In this document: in pieces, positions 1 to 6,515 of the stretch
Layout of the letters: every line of letters begins with the position of its first letter
Position numbering within the stretch: position 1 is the stretch's first letter
Source of the DNA: Chitinophaga pinensis
GTDB lineage: Bacteria > Bacteroidota > Bacteroidia > UKL13-3
NCBI GenBank assembly: GCA_945876985.1
Contig: CAMCQX010000090.1
Location: 1 to 6,746 of the forward strand
Direction of reading: 5' to 3'
DNA length: 6,746 nt
Translations under genes and position numbers: made by a program
The notes under the pieces: model-generated
The model's database searches: none
Seen by the model: only the letters and a program-made list of their open reading frames with translations
Told to the model about the DNA's origin: nothing

Positions 1-32
1 TTAGTAGCGCTACCACTTGAAATTTCTTTGCT

Positions 33-70
33 TATTTAAGTATTTCAACAAACTTGTTAATACTTAAATA
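33..70. repeat. Long AT-rich inverted repeat / hairpin
   Basis: A perfect 12-bp inverted repeat pairs 33-44 with 59-70 (TATTTAAGTATT / AATACTTAAATA). After a two-base bulge on the left side (45-46), 47-51 can also pair with 54-58 (AACAA / TTGTT), so nearly the whole 38 bases fold on themselves. It has no clean T-tract on either side, so it is not a textbook intrinsic terminator. It could still end transcription of a gene lying left of the window, or be an operator-like or cruciform site. The fold is seen directly; the role is inference. Confidence 0.5.
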
Positions 71-171
71 CTAATATTATTAAATAAGTTTTCCTTCAAA
101 TTGATAACTGATTAGGGAAAAAGTATTTTACGTTAACTTTTATTTTTTAGTTAATTCTAGTTCGACATCCA

Positions 172-196
172 TTGTCGGGGCTTTGGTTTATTTTTG
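172..196 (+). promoter_or_regulatory. Candidate Bacteroidota-type promoter
   Basis: Positions 189-196 read TATTTTTG, an exact match to the TAnnTTTG -7 element used by the primary sigma factor of Bacteroidota. A TTG at 172-174 could be the -33 element, but the 14-base spacer is shorter than the usual 17-23, which weakens the call. If used, transcription would begin near 203 and read through both leader hairpins into the lipoprotein and protease genes. Exact matches to this motif occur by chance in AT-rich DNA. Confidence 0.3.
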
Positions 197-213
197 CAAT
201 TAAAATAAAAAAA

Positions 214-239
214 AATGTATGTTTTAAAAAACATACATT
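214..239. repeat. Perfect 26-bp inverted repeat in the leader
   Basis: Positions 214-225 (AATGTATGTTTT) are the exact reverse complement of 228-239. This gives an 11-12 bp stem with a minimal loop. On the plus strand it is followed by CGAAGG, so it is not a plus-strand terminator. Read on the minus strand it is followed by a T-rich run (complement of 201-213), which has the form of an intrinsic terminator for leftward transcription. If the promoter at 189-196 is real, the hairpin sits at the very 5' end of the mRNA, where it could stabilise it. Confidence 0.55.
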
Positions 240-242
240 CGA

Positions 243-274
243 AGGATATAAAAAACTAAAAAAGATTATATCCT
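243..274 (+). promoter_or_regulatory. Second leader hairpin next to the ribosome binding site
   Basis: AGGATATAA at 243-251 pairs exactly with TTATATCCT at 266-274 around a 14-base A-rich loop. It begins 4 bases after the previous hairpin and ends 5 bases before the AAGGTG that precedes the lipoprotein start. The ribosome binding site itself stays outside the stem. A role in mRNA stability or translation is possible, but no known riboswitch class is recognised. Confidence 0.35.
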
Positions 275-278
275 ATTT

Positions 279-284
279 AAGGTG
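279..284 (+). promoter_or_regulatory. Ribosome binding site deciding the lipoprotein start
   Basis: AAGGTG lies 7 bases before the ATG at 292. It is the only Shine-Dalgarno-like sequence seen before a gene in this window, and it supports ATG 292 over the upstream TTG at 172 and the downstream in-frame ATG at 304. Confidence 0.45.
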
Positions 285-291
285 CAAAAAT

Positions 292-759
292 ATGATTATC
301 AATATGAGTGAAAGAAAAATTTATTGTTTGTTCATCAAAAAAAACCTTTTTGTCGCTTCAATTGCTTTGGTCGTTTTGATTTTAAGTAATTGTTCAGTTA
401 ATAAATCACTTAACAATAAACTAGTAAATGAAATAACATTTGGAAGCGGAGGAGGTTTTACTGGAGCAGTAATTAAATACCAGATAAAATCAAGTGGAGA
501 AATAACAAAGATTAACAGTATTGATAACAAAACAATACTTTTGAAAACAATTAATAAAAGAAAATTTAGAGAAATAAATAAAAAGGTAAATAAGCTAACC
601 GAGACTCAGTTAAAATATAACCAACCAGAAAACATTTATTACTTTATTGAAATAGATAATGGAGTTAAAACAATAATAACTTGGGGCGAGAACAACAAAG
701 AAGCACCTTTAGAAATTAAACAATTATATGCGTATTTAAGTACACTAATTAAAGAATAA
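292..759 (+). CDS. Predicted lipoprotein with GGGFTG motif, function unknown
   Basis: This encodes a protein of 155 residues. The reading frame is open back to a TTG at 172, but that extension is lysine-rich leader DNA containing two hairpins; ATG 292 has AAGGTG at good spacing and gives a proper signal sequence. The N-terminus has basic residues (KK at 16-17), a hydrophobic core at about 19-31, and a lipobox-like LSNC with the lipidated cysteine at C34. Asn at -1 is unusual but tolerable in Bacteroidota. The mature part (about 122 residues) has a GSGGGFTGAV segment soon after the lipid anchor, a lysine-rich middle, then NIYYFIEIDNG and TWG near the end. It resembles small Bacteroidota hypothetical proteins with a GGGFTG signature that I recall but cannot name as a family. 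Its stop is 4 bp before the protease ATG, so co-transcription is likely. A role as partner, inhibitor or tether of the protease is inference from position only. Confidence 0.7.
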   Translation: MIINMSERKIYCLFIKKNLFVASIALVVLILSNCSVNKSLNNKLVNEITFGSGGGFTGAVIKYQIKSSGEITKINSIDNKTILLKTINKRKFREINKKVNKLTETQLKYNQPENIYYFIEIDNGVKTIITWGENNKEAPLEIKQLYAYLSTLIKE

Positions 760-763
760 AACT

Positions 764-3700
764 ATGAATAAACTGAACCAATTTTATACGGCATTATTTG
801 CAATATGCCTTTTATTAATTTCAAACAATGCCATTGGGCAGTCGAAGGAGGTAATACTTTCAAATTTCGAAAGACCAATTTTAAAGAAAAATAATATTGA
901 GCATACAAGAACTGAAACAATAATGCCAATAAATGATGGTAAAGTAAGTATAAATAAAACAAGTGAATATTATACCGTAGAAAAGGAAGGTAATTTTACT
1001 TTTATTCATTTTAATAAAAAAAGTAATATAACTGCCAAAAATTTCTTTAGCATTTTTACTACTAACTTCAATTTAACTGAAGAAGATTCTTTTGTTTTAT
1101 TGAAACAGGAAAATGATAATATTAATTTTACTCATTATAGGTATCAACAATACTATAAAGGAATATTTGTAACTGGAGGAGAGTATTTATTGCATGAAAA
1201 AAATAGTTTATTGGTTTCAGCTAACGGAAATATATTTAATAAACTTAACATAGATGTTCAACCCAAAATAACAAAAGAATTAGCCATTCAAAATGCAATA
1301 AAAAATGTTGGTGCAGAAAAATATCAATGGGAGAATAAGTCTTCAGAAGATTTTTTAAAGAGTGAAACCAACGATGTGAATGCAACTAATAAGCCTAAAG
1401 CTGAGTTAGTTATTGCACCAATCAACGGTATTTATTCTAAAGAAAATTTCCGTTTATGTTATAAAATAAATATTGCTTCAGAAAAGCCTTATGATATACA
1501 AGATGTATTTGTAGATGCTCAAACAGGCGAGATTATAAATAAAATTTCAAAAATAACACATGCTGAAGTTACAGGAACAGCAAGTACACTTTACAGCGGA
1601 ACTAAAAGTATAAAAATGGATAGTTATAGTGGAGGCTACCGCTTAAGAGAAACAACAAGACCCATTCAAACACTCAATATGCTTAATGGAACAAATTATA
1701 GCAATGCAGTAGATTTTTCTAATTCTAGTACCACATGGAATACACAAGATATTATTTTAAATAATATAGTTATAAATACTGTAAATAATAATTGGCAAGA
1801 TGGATTTGAAGTTGCCATATTGGGAGGTTCGCCAGATATTTATATACAAATAAGAGATTCAAATTCAAATTTAGTTTATCAATCAAGTGTGTTAACAAAT
1901 ACTTTTCCAACTGTAGCATTTAATTTAAATGGAATGATTCTTAGGAGTAGTTCATATCAATTAACTATCTGGGATTATGATGATGGAGGAGCAGGAGATG
2001 ATTTATTAGGTTCATTTAATTTCAGTCCAGTTAGTGGAACAGGAACATTTTCTGCAGTTGGTACATCAGGAAGTATTTATAGAAGTTCAAGGAATAACCC
2101 TGCATTGGATGTTCATTGGGCAATGGAAAAAACTTATGATTTTTATCTAAATCAATTGAGCAGAAATAGTTTTGATAATGCTGGCTCTCTTATAAAAAAT
2201 TATATAAATCCAAATAATTCATTGGGTAATGCTGGATTGCCCAATAATGCATTTTGGAATGGAAGTTCTATGGTTTATGGCAATGGTGATGGTAATATAC
2301 TTAGCCCTTTAACTAGTATTGATATAGTTGGGCATGAATTTTCACACGCAGTTGTAACATATACAGCTAATTTAGCTTATCAAGGAGAATCAGGAGCTTT
2401 AAATGAATCCTTTGCAGATATTTTTGGAACTGCAATTGAATTTTATGGATCATCTTCTCCTAATTGGACAATAGGAGAAAATATTGTTTTAATTTCACCT
2501 TATTATGCTAGGTCAATGTCAAATCCTAATAGTGCACCTATTCAATTTGGACAACAACCAGATACCTATTCTGGAACATATTGGGCAAATACAAGTAGCA
2601 CTCAAGATAATGGAGGTGTACATACTAATAGTGGTGTTCAAAATTTTTGGTATTATTTATTGTCTCAAGGAGGAACTGGTACCAATGATATTAGTAATTC
2701 ATATACAGTAACTGGAATAGGAATTACACAAGCCACACAAATTGCATATAGGAATCTAAATAATTATTTAATATCAAGTTCAAATTATATGGGTTCATAC
2801 TATGGTTCATTACAAGCTGCACAAGATTTATTTGGCTCCACATCTACTCAATATACTAGGGTAAGAGAGGCTTGGTATGCAGTAGGAATTGGAACAAATC
2901 CAACTTTGCCTCCATGTAGCGGAACAACAAATTTAACAGCGATGACTGGTACTTTTTCTGATGGAAGTGGAAGTGCAAATTATCAAAATAATTTAAATTG
3001 CAGTTGGTTAATTCAACCTTCTGGAGCAGATTCAATAGCAATTTCATTTTCATCATTCAAAACTGAAGCATATTATGATACTGTTTTTGTATATTCTGGT
3101 ACAAATTCAACTTTTCCTTTATTAATGTCATGGTGGGGAAATACATTGCCACCAACAATTAAATCAACTGTGGGTGCTATGTTTGTTCGTTTTAGTAGCG
3201 ATGTATCAGGCACAGATTCTGGATGGACAGCCAATTATGTAGCATACGGTACCTCATATTGTAATGGAGGGAATCAATTAACAGCTGCTGCAGGTAGTTT
3301 TACAGATGGAAGTGGTACAAATAATTATGGAAATAATGCATTGTGTTATTGGTTAATTACACCGCCATGTGCAACGAGTGTGACCCTTTCATTCTCCTCT
3401 TTTAATACTGAATTAGGATATGATTTTTTAAAAGTATACAATGGTAGTAATACTGCTGCTCCATTATTGTTAAGCACCTCAGGTACTAGTTTACCTTCCA
3501 ATGTAACTGCTACAAGTGGTCAGATGTTAGTGGTTTTTACCTCTGATTATTTAATAAAATATCCAGGATTTGCAGCAAGTTATACCTCAACAGGAACACC
3601 ATATTGCTCAGGCACAACTAATCTTAATACAACTGATTATGGTACAATTAGTGATGGAAGTGGAGTAAACAAATATTGTAATAACATGGATTGCAGGTGG

Positions 3701-5788
3701 CTAATTCAACCGCCTCAAGCAACTTCAGTAAAATTAACATTTACATCATTTAAAACAGAATCGCCTTCAACTGACGGTTTATCAATTTATGATGCTGTTG
3801 AAGTGTATGACGGAACAAGTACATCCGCCACTTTATTGGGTAGGTTTAGCGGAAGTAATTTACCACCATCAATTACTTCAACAGGTGGATCAATGTATAT
3901 TCGTTTTTTCTCGGATAACTCGGTATCAGATTCAGGTTGGTCGGCTAATTATACTTCAACAACTCCTAATTATTGCTCTGGAGTAACTACATTAACATCA
4001 AGTACAGGCTCATTTACAGATGGAAGTGGAACAAATAATTACGGTAACAACGCTAGTTGCAAATGGTTGATACAACCAACTGGAGCAACAACGGTAAGTT
4101 TATCTTTTAGTTCATTTGATACGGAATTAAACTATGATGGAATAATAGTATATGATGGTGCAGATACAAGTTCAACAAGATTAGGGATTTATACAGGCAC
4201 TACATTACCCCCAATGCTAACTTCAACTGGTGGTTCTATGCTTGTATGGTTTTTAAGTGATGAAGCCTTTAGAAGTGCTGGATGGGCTGCTAGTTATAAT
4301 TCAACTTCAAACTGTGGGACAACAGCAAAACCAAATCCAATGGTAGGATTTACCATTAATAATCCAACACAATGTTTATCTGGAAATAGTTTTCAATATA
4401 ATGATACCTCAAGAATAAGTAGTGGAACAATGACTCGAATATGGAGTTTTGGAGATGTTAGCACAGGATCAAATATATTAGAAAATAAAACTTATGGTAA
4501 TGCAAATACCTATAACGTAAAGTTAGTTGTAACAAGTAATAATGGTTGTAAAGATTCGATAACAAAGACAGTTATAGTAAACTCACAACCAGGGGCAACA
4601 ATAAGTGCGGGAGGTTCAACAAATTTTTGTGATGGAGGAAATGTAATATTATCAGGAAATACTGGAACTGGATTCAGTTATCAATGGAAAAATAATGGAA
4701 CTAATATATTAAGTGCTACAAGTTCAAGTTACACCGCAAGTTTAAGTGGTAATTATAAGTTAGTAGTTATAAATAACAACAATTGCCTTGATTCATCGAG
4801 TGTTATTACCGTAAATGTAAACCCGCTGCCACCAATTCCAACAATAAATAGCAGTGCAACATCATTTTGTACAGGAAAATCATTAATGTTAAACTGCGCA
4901 AACTCAGGATATTCTTACCAATGGAAAAAAGACGGAACTGCAATAAGTGGTGCAAATAACATTAATTTAATAGTTGCTCAATCAGGAAATTACACGGTTG
5001 AAATAACAAATACGAATAGCTGTAAATCGGTTTCATCGGCTAGTAATATAACAGAAAATCCAAGTCCTATTGTGCCAGTAGTTACAGCCAATGGAGCAAC
5101 TACATTTTGCGAAGGAGGTCAAGTTATTTTATCAACTTTAGCAACAGGAGTTAATTATCAATGGCAGAAAGATAGCATAAACATTAGTGGAGCTAACTCA
5201 AATTCAATTATAGCAAATACATCAGGAAATTATAGACTTGAAGTATCAAATATAGCTAACTGTAAATCGAGTTCAGAAACCTCAATTGTGAATGTTTTTA
5301 GTAATCCTACCAAACCTACAATTACTTTAAATGGTAATTCGTTATACTCTTCTAATCCAACAGGAAACCAATGGTTCAGAAATACCTTATTAATTACAGG
5401 AGCAACCAATTCATCTTTTATACCTACTCAATCAGGAAGCTATACAACACTTGTAACTAATTTAAATAATTGCAAAACTGAATCAGATCCATTCTCTTTT
5501 ATTGTGAGTGGTATAAATGAAATAGAATCATCAACATTTCAAGTTTATCCTAATCCCAATAATGGAAGTTTCACTATTCAGCTTAAAAACACAGCAGATA
5601 AAAATGGTACAATTACAATAGTAGATATGTTAGGAAGAACAGTATATGAATCGCTTTATAAATTAAATAACAATGAGGATATTATATCTATTTCTCAATT
5701 ACATTTAAAAGAAGGAACCTATAATGTTATAATTGGCAAAAAAGATGGGGTCAATTCAAGGAAATCATTTGTTGTAATTGGGGAGTAG
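764..5788 (+). CDS. Secreted multidomain M4 (thermolysin-like) metallopeptidase with T9SS sorting domain
   Basis: A 1674-residue zinc endopeptidase predicted to be exported by Sec and then T9SS. The signal peptide is residues 1-25 (cleavage near AIG|Q). The propeptide has an FTP domain (about 90-155) and a PepSY-like region (about 160-262). The M4 domain starts near AEVTG at 267 and ends near 712. It holds HEFSH at 524-528 (zinc ligands H524 and H528, general base E525), the third ligand E548 in GALNESFAD with the same 24-residue spacing as thermolysin, Y539, the substrate-binding NAFW at 495-498, and DNGGVH with D615 and H620 (thermolysin D226 and H231). It should therefore be active. A C2-like insert (327-443) interrupts the M4 domain. 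Then follow four CUB domains (718-1183), a PKD domain (about 1189-1275, WSFGD at 1227), Ig-like repeats (about 1277-1583), and a type A sorting domain (about 1590-1674, starting FQVYPNPNNG). Typical M4 enzymes are 500-900 residues, so the extra length is in the C-terminal modules, likely for adhesion or substrate binding. There is no clear Shine-Dalgarno, as usual in Bacteroidota. Substrate is unknown. Confidence 0.96.
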   Translation: MNKLNQFYTALFAICLLLISNNAIGQSKEVILSNFERPILKKNNIEHTRTETIMPINDGKVSINKTSEYYTVEKEGNFTFIHFNKKSNITAKNFFSIFTTNFNLTEEDSFVLLKQENDNINFTHYRYQQYYKGIFVTGGEYLLHEKNSLLVSANGNIFNKLNIDVQPKITKELAIQNAIKNVGAEKYQWENKSSEDFLKSETNDVNATNKPKAELVIAPINGIYSKENFRLCYKINIASEKPYDIQDVFVDAQTGEIINKISKITHAEVTGTASTLYSGTKSIKMDSYSGGYRLRETTRPIQTLNMLNGTNYSNAVDFSNSSTTWNTQDIILNNIVINTVNNNWQDGFEVAILGGSPDIYIQIRDSNSNLVYQSSVLTNTFPTVAFNLNGMILRSSSYQLTIWDYDDGGAGDDLLGSFNFSPVSGTGTFSAVGTSGSIYRSSRNNPALDVHWAMEKTYDFYLNQLSRNSFDNAGSLIKNYINPNNSLGNAGLPNNAFWNGSSMVYGNGDGNILSPLTSIDIVGHEFSHAVVTYTANLAYQGESGALNESFADIFGTAIEFYGSSSPNWTIGENIVLISPYYARSMSNPNSAPIQFGQQPDTYSGTYWANTSSTQDNGGVHTNSGVQNFWYYLLSQGGTGTNDISNSYTVTGIGITQATQIAYRNLNNYLISSSNYMGSYYGSLQAAQDLFGSTSTQYTRVREAWYAVGIGTNPTLPPCSGTTNLTAMTGTFSDGSGSANYQNNLNCSWLIQPSGADSIAISFSSFKTEAYYDTVFVYSGTNSTFPLLMSWWGNTLPPTIKSTVGAMFVRFSSDVSGTDSGWTANYVAYGTSYCNGGNQLTAAAGSFTDGSGTNNYGNNALCYWLITPPCATSVTLSFSSFNTELGYDFLKVYNGSNTAAPLLLSTSGTSLPSNVTATSGQMLVVFTSDYLIKYPGFAASYTSTGTPYCSGTTNLNTTDYGTISDGSGVNKYCNNMDCRWLIQPPQATSVKLTFTSFKTESPSTDGLSIYDAVEVYDGTSTSATLLGRFSGSNLPPSITSTGGSMYIRFFSDNSVSDSGWSANYTSTTPNYCSGVTTLTSSTGSFTDGSGTNNYGNNASCKWLIQPTGATTVSLSFSSFDTELNYDGIIVYDGADTSSTRLGIYTGTTLPPMLTSTGGSMLVWFLSDEAFRSAGWAASYNSTSNCGTTAKPNPMVGFTINNPTQCLSGNSFQYNDTSRISSGTMTRIWSFGDVSTGSNILENKTYGNANTYNVKLVVTSNNGCKDSITKTVIVNSQPGATISAGGSTNFCDGGNVILSGNTGTGFSYQWKNNGTNILSATSSSYTASLSGNYKLVVINNNNCLDSSSVITVNVNPLPPIPTINSSATSFCTGKSLMLNCANSGYSYQWKKDGTAISGANNINLIVAQSGNYTVEITNTNSCKSVSSASNITENPSPIVPVVTANGATTFCEGGQVILSTLATGVNYQWQKDSINISGANSNSIIANTSGNYRLEVSNIANCKSSSETSIVNVFSNPTKPTITLNGNSLYSSNPTGNQWFRNTLLITGATNSSFIPTQSGSYTTLVTNLNNCKTESDPFSFIVSGINEIESSTFQVYPNPNNGSFTIQLKNTADKNGTITIVDMLGRTVYESLYKLNNNEDIISISQLHLKEGTYNVIIGKKDGVNSRKSFVVIGE
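1742..2092 (+). other. C2-like domain inserted in the M4 catalytic domain
   Basis: Residues 327-443 of the protease interrupt the M4 fold. M4 sequence ends at VDFSNSSTTWN and resumes at NPALDVHWAMEKTYDFY, which in ordinary M4 enzymes are nearly adjacent. The insert has C2 hallmarks: a first strand region with a loop ending SPDIYIQI (356-363, like the SDPYVKV of C2 domains), a central NTFPTVAFNL (like the NPVWNE strand), and WDYDDGGAGDDLLGSF (403-418), like the VYDFD..D.IG calcium loop. Acidic residues D358, D404, D406 and D412 or D413 could bind calcium. It may help bind membrane or cell surface, or control access to the active site. The boundaries are approximate and the fold assignment is by eye. 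Confidence 0.6.
2915..4312 (+). repeat. Four tandem CUB domain repeats in the protease
   Basis: Four units of about 115-123 residues begin at C718, C833, C948 and C1071. Each runs from a Cys-Ser/Asn-Gly start through DGSG..NY.NN..C.WLI.P, an F.TE....D strand, VY.G, LP, and SD....GW.A.Y. All four keep the acidic triad of calcium-binding CUB domains: E768/D772/D813, E883/D887/D928, E999/D1010/D1051 and E1121/D1125/D1166. Each has the first CUB disulfide pair (for example C718-C746, C833-C861, C948-C977, C1071-C1099) but lacks the second. The third unit carries a longer loop between the E and D of the triad. Units 2 and 4 share a 16-residue identical stretch (844-859 and 1082-1097). Confidence 0.88.
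4592..5512 (+). repeat. Ig-like repeats of exact 80-residue (240-bp) period in the protease
   Basis: Three units have their first cysteine at C1289, C1369 and C1449, exactly 80 residues apart, and the second at C1341, C1420 and C1500. Each has the pattern C.GG.V.L, YQWK..G..I.GA, SGNY.L.V.N, N.C, typical of Ig-like modules in Bacteroidota surface proteins. A fourth unit follows at about 1517-1583 with NQWFRN, ITGA and QSGSYTTLVTN, but it is about ten residues shorter and has Ser at 1529 where the first cysteine is expected, leaving C1570 without a partner. These modules probably act as a spacer or adhesion stalk before the T9SS signal. Confidence 0.82.
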
Positions 5789-5865
5789 ATAAAGATTAAT
5801 AAAACAGTATTTAAAAACTAATTACTTAGTATAAATTTAATTCACTAAAAAATAAAAATTATCAT

Positions 5866-6195
5866 ATGATAAAAAGTATATTCATTGGCATATTATATTC
5901 TCTGACTTTACTATTGAGTGGTTGGGTTCGTGTTTTACTTTCTACAATATCTTTGACTCTTGGAAATAGAACACCAACTCTTTATGCTATTCTAGGAATC
6001 TCATTTGGAATGGGAACAGCTTTTGGTCACCTACCATTTTATCCAGGTTTCTTAATTGGTATAGTTTTAACAGTTGGAATAATGTACAAAGCTAGTAGTT
6101 TAGCATTAGAAACAGGTGTGCAAAATACTGTTTCAGAATCTTGTGCAGGTTTCATTATTGGGAGTGTGATTGGGATAATTAAAGGTATATTTTAA
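5866..6195 (+). CDS. Small multi-spanning membrane protein of unknown function
   Basis: Predicts 109 residues, unusually rich in Gly, Ile, Leu and Phe. Hydrophobic stretches lie at about 4-32 (broken by R22), 39-55, 58-74 and 93-108, so three or four membrane segments are likely. Polar parts are short: LGNRTPT at 32-38, the H55 and FYPG at 58-61 turn, and LETGVQNTVSES at 81-92. Small-residue spacing such as GISFGMGTAFG suggests tightly packed helices. It starts at ATG 5866 with no Shine-Dalgarno site and an A-rich leader, as is common in this phylum. It lies 77 bp after the protease gene with no convincing terminator between them, so read-through from the protease operon is possible but not shown. 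I do not recognise the family. The long hydrophobic frame, clean start and stop, and ordinary codon use support a real gene. Confidence 0.62.
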   Translation: MIKSIFIGILYSLTLLLSGWVRVLLSTISLTLGNRTPTLYAILGISFGMGTAFGHLPFYPGFLIGIVLTVGIMYKASSLALETGVQNTVSESCAGFIIGSVIGIIKGIF

Positions 6196-6203
6196 AAGAT
6201 TCT

Positions 6204-6219
6204 ATTAAATTTATTTAAT
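6204..6219. terminator. Weak AT-only hairpin between convergent genes
   Basis: ATTAAAT at 6204-6210 and ATTTAAT at 6213-6219 form a 7-bp stem with a 2-base loop, just after the stop of the membrane protein gene and before the stop of the convergent ORF. The stem has no G-C pairs and no T-tract follows, so termination here is only a possibility suggested by position. Confidence 0.15.
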
Positions 6220-6239
6220 TATATAAATCAAGAAAAATA

Positions 6240-6479
6240 TTACAGGGTAGCTGAAAACTGTTTAGAGTAAGCAATAAAATTAATAAATAAAAAAATGAAA
6301 AGTTTAATCATCACAAAACATTTGCCTGCGTTTTTGAAAGTCCTTTCATTTATCCCCAGTATCTCTAGCGTCCTTTTCGAGTGCTCTAGCCATTCTTCTG
6401 GTGTCATTCTTTCATCATCATCCTCTTGCGTTTTTTCTAGATTCAATGAATCTACTTTTGTTTCATCTTGATTTTCCAT
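6240..6479 (-). CDS. Small hypothetical protein, acidic head and hydrophobic tail
   Basis: Predicts 79 residues on the minus strand. Residues 1-45 are charged and helix-prone: MENQDE start, an acidic run EDDDER, then MTPEEWLEHSKRTLEIL. Residues 55-71 (FVMIKLFIFLFINFIAY) are hydrophobic and could form one membrane helix, giving a C-tail-anchored layout. The hydrophobic part comes from very AT-rich DNA, and another frame there also stops quickly, so the natural protein could end differently through a frameshift or decay. It starts 36 bp after the stop of the other minus-strand ORF and shares its start-region sequence. It converges on the membrane protein gene, with 44 bp between stops. Family not recognised, function unknown. 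Confidence 0.42.
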   Translation of the reverse strand: MENQDETKVDSLNLEKTQEDDDERMTPEEWLEHSKRTLEILGINERTFKNAGKCFVMIKLFIFLFINFIAYSKQFSATL

Positions 6480-6482
6480 GTT
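6466..6482 (-). repeat. Direct repeat copy 1, start region of small ORF
   Basis: Seventeen bases are identical to 6673-6689, and the match extends to 20 of 21 bases (6462-6482 against 6669-6689). On the minus strand it covers the start codon and the codons for MENQ(D/E) of the ORF at 6240-6479. Confidence 0.7.
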
Positions 6483-6515
6483 TTTTAGTTTTATTCTAAA
6501 GGTATGATTTAATAA

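Noticed and set aside
4..13. Palindrome GTAGCGCTAC at the left edge
   Set aside because: Ten bases only, next to the window edge, so its context and any larger repeat cannot be judged.
172..291. N-terminal extension of the lipoprotein frame to a TTG at 172
   Set aside because: It would place 40 lysine-rich residues before the signal sequence, run through two hairpins and start inside a candidate promoter; ATG 292 has a ribosome binding site and gives a proper lipoprotein signal.
764..853. Lipoprotein signal in the protease around C15
   Set aside because: The cysteine lies inside the hydrophobic core preceded by Ile, not in a lipobox, and a good signal peptidase I site follows at AIG|Q.
762..962. 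Minus-strand ORF opposite the start of the protease
   Set aside because: It is a shadow of the protease coding frame, with no start signal and leucine/tyrosine-rich low-complexity translation.
2505..2711. Plus-strand out-of-frame ORF inside the M4 domain
   Set aside because: It overlaps conserved M4 coding sequence in another frame and has no recognisable content; the same applies to the short frames at 2856-3056 and 3789-3986.
5817..5848. Possible terminator between the protease and the membrane protein gene
   Set aside because: Only 5-bp stems (ACTAA / TTAGT) can be drawn, with no G-C-rich stem or T-tract.
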